Shown: in pieces, positions 34,153 to 41,901 of the stretch
Position numbering within the stretch: position 1 is the first letter of the stretch
How the letters are laid out: the number at the start of each line of letters is the position of its first letter
DNA from: Falsiroseomonas sp051859025
GTDB lineage: Bacteria > Pseudomonadota > Alphaproteobacteria > Acetobacterales > Acetobacteraceae
Assembly: GCF_051859025.1 (NCBI RefSeq)
Contig: NZ_JBHYGL010000039.1
Location: forward strand, 62,001-126,000
Length of the DNA stretch: 64,000 bases
Direction: 5' to 3'
Translations under genes and position numbers: made by a program
The notes under the pieces: model-generated
Databases searched by the model: none
Told to the model about the DNA's origin: nothing
What the model saw: the letters and a program-made list of their open reading frames with translations, nothing else

Positions 34153-35004
34153 ATGGATAACCTCGTCACGACGGAATGGCTGGCCGCCGAACTCGGCAAG
34201 CCCGATCTCGTGGTGCTGGACTGCACCACCTACCTCCCGACCGAGAAGGGCAACGCGCCGGACGGCTTCCGAAGCGCGCATCTGCCGGGTGCCCGGCTGT
34301 TCAACATCGACAAGATCGCGGACCCGCACACGGACCTCCCGCACATGGTCCCGACGCCGGCCCACTTCGCGAAGCTGATCGGCGCGCTCGGCGTTTCCAA
34401 CGACACGCGGGTGGTCTTCTACGACCAGCACGGGCTCCGCGCCTCGCCACGGGGATGGTGGATGATGCGGCTGTTCGGGCATGAGCGCGCCGCCGTGCTG
34501 GATGGCGGCCTGCCCAAGTGGCAGCGGGAAGGCCGCCCGGTGGAAACGGGCGATGCGCCCGATGCCACGCCCGCGACCTTCATCCCCGACATGGTCGCGA
34601 AGCGCCTGGCCGGCATCGGCGACATCAAGCGCATCGTCCGCCAGGGCGGGGGGGAGGCGCTGATCCTCGATGCCCGCAGCAAGGCGCGCTTCGACGGCAC
34701 GGCGCCGGAGCCCCGCGCCGGCCTGCAATCCGGCCACATGCCCGGCGCGGCCAGCCTGCCGGCCGCGGATCTGGTCAATGCCGACGGCACGATGAAGGAC
34801 ATCGCGACGCTCAAGGCCCTGTTCGCCGCCCGCGGCGCGGATGGCGAACGCCCCCTCATCACCTCCTGCGGTTCCGGCGTCACCGCCACCGTCCTGACGC
34901 TCGGCGCGCTGCGCGCCGGGCTGCCGGAGCCCAGCGTCTATGACGGTTCCTGGACCGAATGGGCCGGCCGTCCCGAAACCCCGAAAGAGACGAGCGCATC
35001 CTGA
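34153..35004 (+). CDS. sseA: 3-mercaptopyruvate sulfurtransferase
   Basis: Two-domain rhodanese-fold enzyme (283 residues) that transfers sulfur from 3-mercaptopyruvate to a thiol or cyanide acceptor. The active-site loop is CGSGVT with Cys239, which is diagnostic of mercaptopyruvate sulfurtransferase as opposed to thiosulfate rhodanese. The N-terminal inactive domain contains RSAHLPGARLFNIDKIAD. The stop overlaps the metC ATG (TGATG), and both enzymes work in sulfur amino-acid turnover. Confidence 0.94.
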   Translation: MDNLVTTEWLAAELGKPDLVVLDCTTYLPTEKGNAPDGFRSAHLPGARLFNIDKIADPHTDLPHMVPTPAHFAKLIGALGVSNDTRVVFYDQHGLRASPRGWWMMRLFGHERAAVLDGGLPKWQREGRPVETGDAPDATPATFIPDMVAKRLAGIGDIKRIVRQGGGEALILDARSKARFDGTAPEPRAGLQSGHMPGAASLPAADLVNADGTMKDIATLKALFAARGADGERPLITSCGSGVTATVLTLGALRAGLPEPSVYDGSWTEWAGRPETPKETSAS

Positions 35005-36209
35005 TGCCCGACGATCACGCCCCCAAGACCGGTCACGGCGCGCACGCCTTCGCGACCCGCATGTCCCACATCGCGCGGCCGGGCATCCGCACGCTCGGCT
35101 TCGTCAACCCGCCGGTGCATCGCGGATCCACCGTCACCGCGCCCTCCTGCCAGGCGCGGGTGGACAATGCGAAGCACCGCTTCGATCGGGTGATGACCTA
35201 TGGCACCCAGGGCGGCCCGACCCACTACGCCCTGGAAGACGTGGTGGCGGAGATCGAGGGCGGCACCCATTGCACCATCACCGGCACCGGCCTCGCCGCC
35301 GTCGCCGTGCCGCTGCTGGCCTTCCTGAAGGCCGGCGACCGCTGCCTGATGCCGGACAGCGCCTATGGGCCCGCGCGGTCCATCGCCGAGGGGCTGATGA
35401 AGGGCTGGGGGATCGAGACGGTCTTCTACGACCCCTGCATCGATGCCGCGGGGCTGGAGGCGCTCTGGACCGCGAACACGAAGGTCCTTTACCTCGAAAG
35501 CCCCGGCTCCCACACCTTCGAGGTGCAGGACGTCCCCGCGCTGACGGCGGTCGCGAAGAAGCACGGCGCGGTCAGCATGATCGACAATACCTGGGGCATC
35601 CATCACTTCCAGCCCTTCGTGCATGGCTGCGACGTCTCCATCCAGGCACTGACGAAATATGTCGGCGGGCATTCCGACATCCTGCTGGGCAGCGTCACGG
35701 TGAACAGCCGGGACCATCACCTCATCATCCGCGCCGCCGCCTCCGCCATGGGGCATTATGCCAGCCCCGATGATTGCTGGCTGGCGCTGCGCGGCGTGCG
35801 GACCATGCCGGTGCGCCTGGCCCACCAGGAGGAAAGCGCGCTGATCGTCGCCGAATGGCTGGCCGGCCGGCCGGAGGTGCTGGAAGTCCGCCACCCCGCC
35901 CTGCCCGGCGCGCCGGGCCATGAATTGTGGAAGCGGGACTTCACCGGCGCCTGCAGCCTGTTCGGCATCGTGCTCCAGCCCCGCTACAGCGAGGCCGACG
36001 CCTATCGATTCGTGGACGGCCTCAAGCTGTTCGGCATCGGCGCGAGCTGGGGTGGCTATGAGAGCCTGGCCCTGCCGACCAATGCCAGCCTCAGCCGTTC
36101 CATCGCCGCCCCCCTGCCGGGCCAGGCGGTTCGCCTGCATATCGGGCTGGAGGATGTAGCGGACATCGTCGCCGACCTGGAACAGGGCCTGGCGTTGCTG
36201 CCCGGCTGA
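35004..36209 (+). CDS. metC: Cystathionine beta-lyase
   Basis: PLP enzyme of the Cys/Met metabolism family that cleaves cystathionine to homocysteine, pyruvate and ammonia, 401 residues. The PLP-binding lysine is Lys218 in SIQALTKYVGGHSDILLG. The motifs YGTQGGPTHYALEDVVAEIEGG and MIDNTWGIHHFQPFVHGCD are typical of MetC, as opposed to MetB. The start at 35004 was chosen because it overlaps the sseA stop. An upstream frame runs across sseA. The gene ends 10 bp before a strong GC hairpin. Confidence 0.94.
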   Translation: MPDDHAPKTGHGAHAFATRMSHIARPGIRTLGFVNPPVHRGSTVTAPSCQARVDNAKHRFDRVMTYGTQGGPTHYALEDVVAEIEGGTHCTITGTGLAAVAVPLLAFLKAGDRCLMPDSAYGPARSIAEGLMKGWGIETVFYDPCIDAAGLEALWTANTKVLYLESPGSHTFEVQDVPALTAVAKKHGAVSMIDNTWGIHHFQPFVHGCDVSIQALTKYVGGHSDILLGSVTVNSRDHHLIIRAAASAMGHYASPDDCWLALRGVRTMPVRLAHQEESALIVAEWLAGRPEVLEVRHPALPGAPGHELWKRDFTGACSLFGIVLQPRYSEADAYRFVDGLKLFGIGASWGGYESLALPTNASLSRSIAAPLPGQAVRLHIGLEDVADIVADLEQGLALLPG

Positions 36210-36219
36210 AGCAGCATGG

Positions 36220-36239
36220 GGGGGGGCGAATGCCCCCCC
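36220..36239 (+). terminator. GC hairpin after metC
   Basis: GGGGGGGC-GAAT-GCCCCCCC is a perfect 8-bp stem that begins 10 bp after the metC stop. Only a single T follows, so it is at best a weak intrinsic terminator. It can also act as an mRNA 3' end stabiliser. The remaining gap to 36336 has GC-rich direct repeats of GCCGGCGGG on the minus strand. Confidence 0.55.
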
Positions 36240-36336
36240 TGCGCCGATGCGCCTAAAATACCGGGACGCCGGTCGCGCAGCGCCCGCCGGCATTTAAAAC
36301 CGCGTCGCCACCCGCCGGCAGAATACCGGGCGGCAA

Positions 36337-36693
36337 TCAGCCCGCGTTGAATTCCAGGACCGCGGCGACATACTCGTCGAAGCCGCTGCGGCCCTTCGGC
36401 GTCATCTCATACAGCTGGGTCTTGCCGACTCGGCGGCTGGTGGTGACCGTTTCGCCTTCCATCAGGCGCTTCAGCACCAGCCTCACCGTCGGGCCGCTAT
36501 ACCCGGTGAGCGCCGCGATCTGATCGACGGACAGCGCAGCCGGCGCGGCGGCGGAGCCTTCATAGAACAGCAATGCGACGTCGAAAGCGATGCGGCTGTT
36601 CTTCACGCCCACTCGCTGATCAATCGTACGCAGCCGCCTCAAAAGCGCCAGCGCTGCCTCGCGCCGTGCCAGCCAATCCGCACTCTTCTTCAT
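36337..36693 (-). CDS. MarR-like winged helix-turn-helix regulator
   Basis: Predicted DNA-binding protein of 118 residues. The helix-turn-helix is LSVDQIAALTGYSGPTVRLVLKRLMEGETVTTSRRVGKTQLYEMTPKG, followed by a short C-terminal helix. An in-frame ATG at 36762 would add 23 residues with a CERC pair, but that stretch lies in the AT-rich leader, so the shorter form was chosen. The gap upstream (36694-36791) is AT-rich for this genome and includes a seven-T run. The target is unknown. No effector-binding domain is seen. Confidence 0.7.
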   Translation of the reverse strand: MKKSADWLARREAALALLRRLRTIDQRVGVKNSRIAFDVALLFYEGSAAAPAALSVDQIAALTGYSGPTVRLVLKRLMEGETVTTSRRVGKTQLYEMTPKGRSGFDEYVAAVLEFNAG

Positions 36694-36791
36694 CGCACCG
36701 TTCTGCCAGACCAGAACTGCATTGCAACGTTCGCAAAAAAAGAATATGTACTGACTTTCCAATGGTTTCGCTCAGAAAACAGAAATGTCGA

Positions 36792-37322
36792 TCAACCGGA
36801 AGTGGATTCCGTGTCATGACATTGCGCGCAAATTCCTTCCACTTCCACCGTCGTTCGATGAACCTGGAAGCCGAGCCGCCCCGCCGCCGCGGCCACCGCC
36901 CCTGCCACCGCCTCGTCGCAGACCTCCGCCGTGCTGCCGCAGCGGCCGCAGATCAGGAACTGATGGGGGTGCGGATGGGCGTGGGTGTGCCCGTGGCCGG
37001 GCTCCTCCGCACAGCCGACAAACGCGTTCAGCCGCTCGATCTTATGGATAAGCCCCTGTTCTATCAGGAAATCGAGCGCACGATACACCGTTGGCGGCGC
37101 CGCCCCGCGTCGTTCCCCCCGCAGCCGGTCCAGCAGCGCATAGGCGCCGATGGGCTGCACCGAATCGAGCACGAGGCGCAGCACCTGCCGCCGCAATTCT
37201 GTCAGTTGTGCCCCCCGCGCCAGGCAGGTTGCCGCCGCGCGGTCCAGGATCGCCTCGACATCACCAGCCCCGTGATGCCCGTGATGCGCCCCATGATGCG
37301 CGTGGCGCGCGTGTTCGCTCAT
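36792..37322 (-). CDS. zur: Fur-family zinc uptake regulator Zur
   Basis: Zinc-responsive Fur-family repressor of 176 residues. It has an N-terminal winged helix (LTELRRQVLRLVLDSVQPIGAYALLDRLRGERRGAAPPTVYRALDFLIEQGLIHKI) and the C-terminal structural zinc site with Cys125, Cys128, Cys165 and Cys168. A His-rich segment HGHTHAHPHPHQF lies in the dimer/regulatory region, and the first 20 residues are also His-rich. These features favour Zur over Fur. It is divergent from hisI and cobW, and a 17-bp palindrome in the 60-bp gap is a plausible operator. Confidence 0.9.
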   Translation of the reverse strand: MSEHARHAHHGAHHGHHGAGDVEAILDRAAATCLARGAQLTELRRQVLRLVLDSVQPIGAYALLDRLRGERRGAAPPTVYRALDFLIEQGLIHKIERLNAFVGCAEEPGHGHTHAHPHPHQFLICGRCGSTAEVCDEAVAGAVAAAAGRLGFQVHRTTVEVEGICAQCHDTESTSG

Positions 37323-37346
37323 GCCGATTCCCCGTATCGCGGCCGG

Positions 37347-37381
37347 CTGTCAGGCGCCGCCGGCGTGATATAGTGTATCAC
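37347..37381 (+). promoter_or_regulatory. Candidate hisI-cobW promoter overlapped by a palindromic (Zur?) operator
   Basis: CTGTCA (37347-37352), 16 bp, then TATAGT (37369-37374) form a sigma-70-like pair. GTGATATAGTGTATCAC (37365-37381) is an inverted repeat with 6-bp arms that covers the -10 box and the expected start point. The hisI ATG begins at 37383, where transcription should start, so the transcript may be leaderless. A repressor bound here would block the promoter. Zur is the obvious candidate because its gene is divergent from this site. Confidence 0.6.
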
Positions 37382-37382
37382 C

Positions 37383-37856
37383 ATGACCGGCACACCCTCT
37401 CCCGCTTCCTCCGCCGATGCATCCTCACCCCAGGGGTCAGCCCCGGGAAACGCCGTCGCGGACCCCGCCGCCCGCGCCGCGCTGCTCGATGCCATCCGCT
37501 TCGACAGCCACGGCCTCGTCACCTGCGTCGCCCAGCAGCATGATACGGGCGAGGTGCTGATGGTCGCCTGGATGAACCGCGCCGCGGTCGCGGAGACCCT
37601 CACCACCGGCACCGTCTGCTACTGGTCCCGCTCCCGCAGCGCGCTGTGGCGCAAGGGTGAGACATCGGGCCAGGTGCAGCGCCTGGTCGATCTTCGCCTG
37701 GATTGCGATGGCGACACGGTGCTGGCCCTGGTCGACCAGACCGGCGTCGCCTGCCACACTGGCCGCCGCACCTGCTTCTACCGCGCGCTGCGCGACGGCG
37801 AACTCGCCACCATCGCGGCGCCCGAGGTCGATCCGGAAGTCCTCTACGGCCGATGA
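37383..37856 (+). CDS. hisI: Phosphoribosyl-AMP cyclohydrolase
   Basis: Third step of histidine biosynthesis, a metal-dependent enzyme of 157 residues. The zinc ligands are visible as Cys108 (DCDGD), Cys124 and Cys131 (CHTGRRTC). The core starts at about residue 31 (ARAALLDAIRFDSHGL). The first 30 residues are a Ser/Pro/Ala-rich tail with no alternative start in between. No other his gene is adjacent. The ATG directly follows the palindromic operator and the stop overlaps cobW. It could be the sole HisI or a zinc-starvation paralog. Confidence 0.93.
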   Translation: MTGTPSPASSADASSPQGSAPGNAVADPAARAALLDAIRFDSHGLVTCVAQQHDTGEVLMVAWMNRAAVAETLTTGTVCYWSRSRSALWRKGETSGQVQRLVDLRLDCDGDTVLALVDQTGVACHTGRRTCFYRALRDGELATIAAPEVDPEVLYGR

Positions 37857-38890
37857 TCCCCCTCACCGTCCTCACGGGCTTCCTCGGCGCCGGCAAGACC
37901 ACGCTGCTGAACGCCCTGCTCAAGCACCCCGCCATGGCGGACACCGCCGTGCTGATCAACGAATTCGGGGAGGTCGGGCTCGACCACCTGCTGGTGGACC
38001 GGCTGGATGGCGACACGGTCCTGCTGAATGCCGGCTGCCTCTGCTGCACCATTCGCGGCGACCTGGCCCAGGCGCTGGAGAACCTCTGGGACCGCGTGCT
38101 GGCCGGCCAGGCGGTGAAGCGCGTGGTGGTGGAGACGACGGGCCTCGCCGATCCCGCCCCCATCCTGCACACGCTGATGTCGGACCCGCGCATCGGCGCG
38201 CGCTTCGTGCTGGATGGAGTCGTCACGCTGGTCGATGCCGCGACCGGCGGCGCGACGCTCGACACCCAGCCGGAAGCCCAGCGCCAGGCCGCCGTCGCCG
38301 ACCGCATCGTCCTGACCAAGACCGACATCGCGCCGGCCGAAGCGACCGCGGCGCTGCGCGATCGTCTCGCCGCGCTCAACCCCGTGGCACCCATCCTGGT
38401 CGCGTCGCATGGCGCGATCGATCCCGCCCTGCTGCTGGCCGCCGGCCCCTATGACCCCGCGGTGAAGGCGCCCGATGTCGCCGCCTGGATCGGCGCCGCC
38501 GCGCCCCACCACGACGGGCATCACCATCATCACCACCACGACCCCAACCGCCACGACGCCCGCATCCAGGCGCTTTGCCTCGAATTCGACGCTCCCCTCC
38601 CCTGGGACGGCCTCGCCACCTTCCTGGAGATGCTCGCCATGACGCGCGGCGCCGCGGTGCTGCGCATGAAGGGCATCCTGGATCTGGTGGGGGAGGACCG
38701 GCCCGTCGCGGTGCATGGCGTGCAGCACATCTTCCACCCGCCGAAGCGCTTGGCCGCCTGGCCGGAAGGGGAGGCCCGGCGGTCGCGCCTCGTCTTCATC
38801 CTGCGCGACCTCGACCCCGCGGTGGTGCGCGATGGCCTTGCCGCCTTCATCGATGCCGCGGGCCAGGCGCCTGCCATCGTGTCCGCCTGA
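37853..38890 (+). CDS. COG0523 GTPase (CobW/ZigA-type metal chaperone)
   Basis: G3E-family P-loop GTPase of 345 residues. Walker A is GFLGAGKTT (residues 9-17). The metal-binding GCLCC motif has Cys62, Cys64 and Cys65. A His-rich loop (HHDGHHHHHHHDPNRHD) separates the GTPase domain from the CobW C-terminal domain, which ends RLVFILRDLDP. His-rich COG0523 members under Zur control deliver zinc to client enzymes in other bacteria. The position after hisI and next to zur fits a zinc chaperone better than cobalamin synthesis. It overlaps hisI by 4 bp (ATGA). Confidence 0.9.
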   Translation: MIPLTVLTGFLGAGKTTLLNALLKHPAMADTAVLINEFGEVGLDHLLVDRLDGDTVLLNAGCLCCTIRGDLAQALENLWDRVLAGQAVKRVVVETTGLADPAPILHTLMSDPRIGARFVLDGVVTLVDAATGGATLDTQPEAQRQAAVADRIVLTKTDIAPAEATAALRDRLAALNPVAPILVASHGAIDPALLLAAGPYDPAVKAPDVAAWIGAAAPHHDGHHHHHHHDPNRHDARIQALCLEFDAPLPWDGLATFLEMLAMTRGAAVLRMKGILDLVGEDRPVAVHGVQHIFHPPKRLAAWPEGEARRSRLVFILRDLDPAVVRDGLAAFIDAAGQAPAIVSA

Positions 38891-38978
38891 CAGTCTTCCC
38901 CCCGCGTTGACTCACCCACCGGCACGCGCGACGCTCCGCCACTGCCGAATGTGACAGGCAAGGGAGTTCGGAAACGCC

Positions 38979-39629
38979 ATGCCGCTGACAATGCCGGAGG
39001 AAATCCTCCTCCTGATGCTGGATGACGAGACCGGGCGCCTGCAGGAACGCGCCGCCCCCTCGGGCGATTTCGCCATCGCGGGCGCGGTGCTCGCGGAACT
39101 CGCGCTCGCGGGCCGCATCGATACCGACCCCACGCGCCTCTATGTCGTGAATCCCGCGCCGACCGGCGATGCGCTGCAGGACCGCGCGTTGGCGCAGATC
39201 GCCGCGGCGACGGACACGCAGGACAGCCGCCACTGGATCGAGACGCTGGCCGCCGATGCCGATGACTACCGGGAAGCGCTCTTTGCCCGCCTGGTCTCCA
39301 AGGGCATCCTCAAGCGCGTCGAGGGCCGCTTCCTCTGGGTCTTCCCGGAACGCCGCTACCCCGTGATCTCGGACAAGGAGGAACGGGAAGTGAAGGCGCG
39401 CATCATGGGCGTGCTGTTCAACGACGAAATCCCCGATCCTCGCGACTCGATGCTGATCGGCCTCTGCCGCGCCGGCGGCCTCTTCTCCCTCCTGCTCTCC
39501 TCGGCGGAGCTCGATCGCGTGCAGCCGCGCATCGACGCCGTGGCGGACCTTGAGGAGCTGAACCGGTCGCTCGCCGATGCGATCCGGGAAATCTATGCCC
39601 AGATCGCGCGCTACGCGCCGATGGTGTAA
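38979..39629 (+). CDS. GPP34/GOLPH3-like phosphoprotein-family protein
   Basis: 216-residue protein with the GPP34 (GOLPH3/Vps74) fold pattern, including MPEEILLLMLDDETGRLQ at the N-terminus, GAVLAELALAGRID, and the C-terminal SMLIGLCRAGGLFSLLLSSAELDRVQPRIDAVADLEELNRSLADAI. The eukaryotic members bind phosphoinositides at the Golgi. The role of bacterial members is not settled. An AAGGGAG site precedes the ATG. It is followed 29 bp later by a STAS protein gene. Confidence 0.8.
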   Translation: MPLTMPEEILLLMLDDETGRLQERAAPSGDFAIAGAVLAELALAGRIDTDPTRLYVVNPAPTGDALQDRALAQIAAATDTQDSRHWIETLAADADDYREALFARLVSKGILKRVEGRFLWVFPERRYPVISDKEEREVKARIMGVLFNDEIPDPRDSMLIGLCRAGGLFSLLLSSAELDRVQPRIDAVADLEELNRSLADAIREIYAQIARYAPMV

Positions 39630-39658
39630 GTCAGCCGGGACAAGACAGGACAGGCTCC

Positions 39659-39991
39659 ATGGACATCACTGAAAGCTCCGTTTCCGGCGTGAAGGTCGCT
39701 GCCCTCAAGGGCCGGCTCGACACCGCGACCGCCCCCGCGGCGGAAGGCGCCATCCTCGGCATGCTCGAAGGCGGCTCCAAGGTCGTGGCCGACCTGGCGG
39801 AGGTCCACTACGTCTCCTCCGCCGGGCTGCGCGTGCTGCTGAAGGCCGCCAAGCAGGCCAAGGCCGGTGGCGGCAGCTTCGCCGTCGCCTCCCCCCAGGC
39901 CCCGGTGCGGGAAGTCCTGGAGATCAGCGGCTTCGACAAGATCCTGAGCATCCACCCGACCCGCGACGCCGCCGTCGCCGGCCTGGCCTGA
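39659..39991 (+). CDS. STAS-domain anti-anti-sigma factor-like protein
   Basis: Single STAS domain of 110 residues, similar to anti-sigma factor antagonists of the SpoIIAA/RsbV type. The conserved phosphorylatable serine lies in VHYVSSAGLRVLLKAAKQAK. The N-terminal strand GVKVAALKGRLDTATAP and the C-terminal VREVLEISGFDKILSIHPTRDAAVAGL are typical. No partner kinase/anti-sigma gene is adjacent. The HWE kinase 3 kb away is not an HPK of the RsbW type. It is probably co-transcribed with the GPP34 gene. Confidence 0.88.
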   Translation: MDITESSVSGVKVAALKGRLDTATAPAAEGAILGMLEGGSKVVADLAEVHYVSSAGLRVLLKAAKQAKAGGGSFAVASPQAPVREVLEISGFDKILSIHPTRDAAVAGLA

Positions 39992-40004
39992 CCATCTGTT
40001 CCCT

Positions 40005-40042
40005 CCCCCGCGCTTGCGGGGGGTTGGCGGCACTGCCGCCAA
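40005..40042. terminator. Paired hairpins between convergent genes
   Basis: Two perfect stems follow each other: CCCCCGC-GCTT-GCGGGGG (40005-40022) and TTGGCGGC-ACT-GCCGCCAA (40024-40042). They lie between the STAS gene and the 3' end of the SemiSWEET gene, and could act in both directions. No long T-run is present on either side. Confidence 0.5.
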
Positions 40043-40092
40043 CGCCAGGGGCTGGTCAGGGTGGGGGTCGGCGCAACCACCCGGGCAATAGC

Positions 40093-40347
40093 TCACCCCC
40101 GCCGCAGCTTCACCGTCAGCAGATACATCGTCAGCGGCACGGTCACGAGGTTGGCGGCGACCAGGCCCGTGGATCCCTTGAGGAACCCATAGGCCATCCA
40201 CAGCGTGTTGCCCGCCACCAGCAGCACCAGCAGCCCCAGGCTGAAATCCCGCGCCGATCGCGTCCGCCACGTCTTCACGGCCTGCGGCACGAAGGCGGAG
40301 GTCGTCATCGCCCCCGCCAGCAGCCCGATCGCCTCGATCCAGTCCAC
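40093..40347 (-). CDS. SemiSWEET-type small sugar transporter
   Basis: 84-residue membrane protein with three predicted helices and the PQ-loop motif FVPQAVKTWRTRSARDFSLGLLVLLVAGNTLWMAYG, characteristic of bacterial SemiSWEETs that work as dimers. The start was placed at the GTG at 40347 (encoding MDWIEAIGLLAGAMTTSAF), which gives the usual family length. The in-frame ATG at 40398 would add a Cys/Gly-rich tail that overlaps the divergent GNAT gene. The transported sugar is unknown. Confidence 0.82.
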   Translation of the reverse strand: MDWIEAIGLLAGAMTTSAFVPQAVKTWRTRSARDFSLGLLVLLVAGNTLWMAYGFLKGSTGLVAANLVTVPLTMYLLTVKLRRG

Positions 40348-40396
40348 GCGGCCATTCCCCTTCCCTGCCCGGCAGCCGCCCCCTATGCATCCCGCC

Positions 40397-41008
40397 ATGG
40401 CACCAGTCTATCCGACCCCCGGCCATCTCACCTTCGAGACGTTGTCCGGCCCCGCGCTGCACCCGTTGCTGCCGGCGCTCGCCGGGCTGCGCATCGCCGT
40501 CTTCGCGGAATGGCCCTACCTCTACGAAGGGGACGCGGCCTACGAACAGACCTATCTCCGCGCCTATGCCGATGCCCCCGGCGCCGCCGTCGTGGTCTGC
40601 CGGGATGGGGACCGGGTGGTGGGCGCCGCCACCTGCGAACCGATGACGCAGGGCCACGCCCCCGTCCGCCAGGCCTTCGAACAGGCCGGCCTCGACCCCG
40701 CCCGCTACTGCTATTTCGGCGAATCGGTGCTGCTGCGCGAATACCGCGGCAAGGGCGCCGGCGTTCGCTTCTTCGCCGATCGCGAGGCCCAAGCCCGCCG
40801 CCTCGGCCTGCCCCACGCCACCTTCTGCGGTGTCGACCGCGCGGCAGATGACCCGCGCCGCCCGCCCGGCCACGTTCCCCTCGACGCCTTCTGGCGCAAG
40901 CGCGGCTACCAGCCCCTGCCCGGCCTCGCTGTCACCTTCTCCTGGAAGGAGATCGGCGCCACGGCCGAAACCCCCCACCGCCTGTCCTTCTGGGCGAAGG
41001 CGCTGTGA
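40397..41008 (+). CDS. GNAT family N-acetyltransferase paired with a nitrilase
   Basis: Predicted acetyltransferase of 203 residues with an acetyl-CoA loop in VLLREYRGKGAGVRFFADREAQARRLG. An earlier ATG at 40385 is possible. The stop overlaps the GTG start of the next gene, a carbon-nitrogen hydrolase. GNAT and nitrilase domains also occur fused in single proteins in some bacteria, so the two probably act on the same small molecule. The substrate is unknown. Confidence 0.82.
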   Translation: MAPVYPTPGHLTFETLSGPALHPLLPALAGLRIAVFAEWPYLYEGDAAYEQTYLRAYADAPGAAVVVCRDGDRVVGAATCEPMTQGHAPVRQAFEQAGLDPARYCYFGESVLLREYRGKGAGVRFFADREAQARRLGLPHATFCGVDRAADDPRRPPGHVPLDAFWRKRGYQPLPGLAVTFSWKEIGATAETPHRLSFWAKAL

Positions 41009-41901
41009 CGGCCCCGCAGCCCCGCCCCCTCCGCCTCGGCCTGCTGGGGTGGGAGGTCGGGCACCCCGCGACCGTCGCCGATTTCGCCGCCCGCCTTGAT
41101 GCGCGCCTGGACCAGGCACGCGGCCAGGCCGACCTTGTCCTGCTGCCCGAATACGCCTGCGTCGAACTCGGCGCCGGGCTCGCCGGCAATACGGCGCCCG
41201 ACGAGGCGACCGAACTCCGCGCCATGGTCGCCCATGCCGATGCCATCCTTGCCGCCATGCGCCAGGCCGCCATCCGCAGCGGGTTCTGGCTCGCCCCCGG
41301 CACCCTGCCGGTGCGGGAGGGCGATCGCGTGGTGAACGTCGCCCCCCTCATCGCCCCCGATGGCCGCATGGCCTTCCAGCAGAAGCGCATGATGACGCGG
41401 TTCGAGGATGAACGCTGGGGCGTCGCCCAGGGCGCCACGCCGCAGGTCTTCGACACCCCCTGGGGCCGCATCGGCATCTCCGTCTGCTACGACGTCGAAT
41501 TCCCGAAGCATGTCCGCGCCCAGGTCGAACAGGGCGCCTGGCTGATCCTGGCGCCCTCCTGCACGGACAGCCTGCACGGCTTCGCCCGCATCCGCATCGG
41601 CGCCCAGGCCCGCGCGCTGGAAAACCAGTGCTTCGTCGCCGTCGCCCCCACCATGGGCCTCGCGCCCTGGTCCGCGGCGCTGGATGAGAATCACGGGCAA
41701 TGCGCCGTCTACGGCCCGCCCGACCGCGGCTTCCCGGCCGATGGCGTTGTCGCCGCCGGCGCGCCCGACCAACCCGGGTGGATGTTCGCGACGCTCGATC
41801 CCGCGCTGATCGACCATGTCCGCGCACATGGCGCCGTGCGCAATCACCGCGACTTCCCGCGGGGCCCCATGCCAAGGCCGGAGGTCGCGTCCTTCGAATG
41901 A
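41005..41901 (+). CDS. Carbon-nitrogen hydrolase (nitrilase superfamily)
   Basis: Amidase-type hydrolase of 298 residues. The Glu-Lys-Cys triad is complete: Glu49 (LLPEYA), Lys127 (QQKRMMTRFEDERW) and Cys161 (ISVCYDVEFP). The start is a GTG that overlaps the GNAT stop, and the end overlaps the lpxB ATG, so three genes are linked by 4-bp overlaps. The exact substrate cannot be assigned from sequence. Members paired with GNAT proteins are poorly characterised. Confidence 0.9.
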   Translation: MTAPQPRPLRLGLLGWEVGHPATVADFAARLDARLDQARGQADLVLLPEYACVELGAGLAGNTAPDEATELRAMVAHADAILAAMRQAAIRSGFWLAPGTLPVREGDRVVNVAPLIAPDGRMAFQQKRMMTRFEDERWGVAQGATPQVFDTPWGRIGISVCYDVEFPKHVRAQVEQGAWLILAPSCTDSLHGFARIRIGAQARALENQCFVAVAPTMGLAPWSAALDENHGQCAVYGPPDRGFPADGVVAAGAPDQPGWMFATLDPALIDHVRAHGAVRNHRDFPRGPMPRPEVASFE

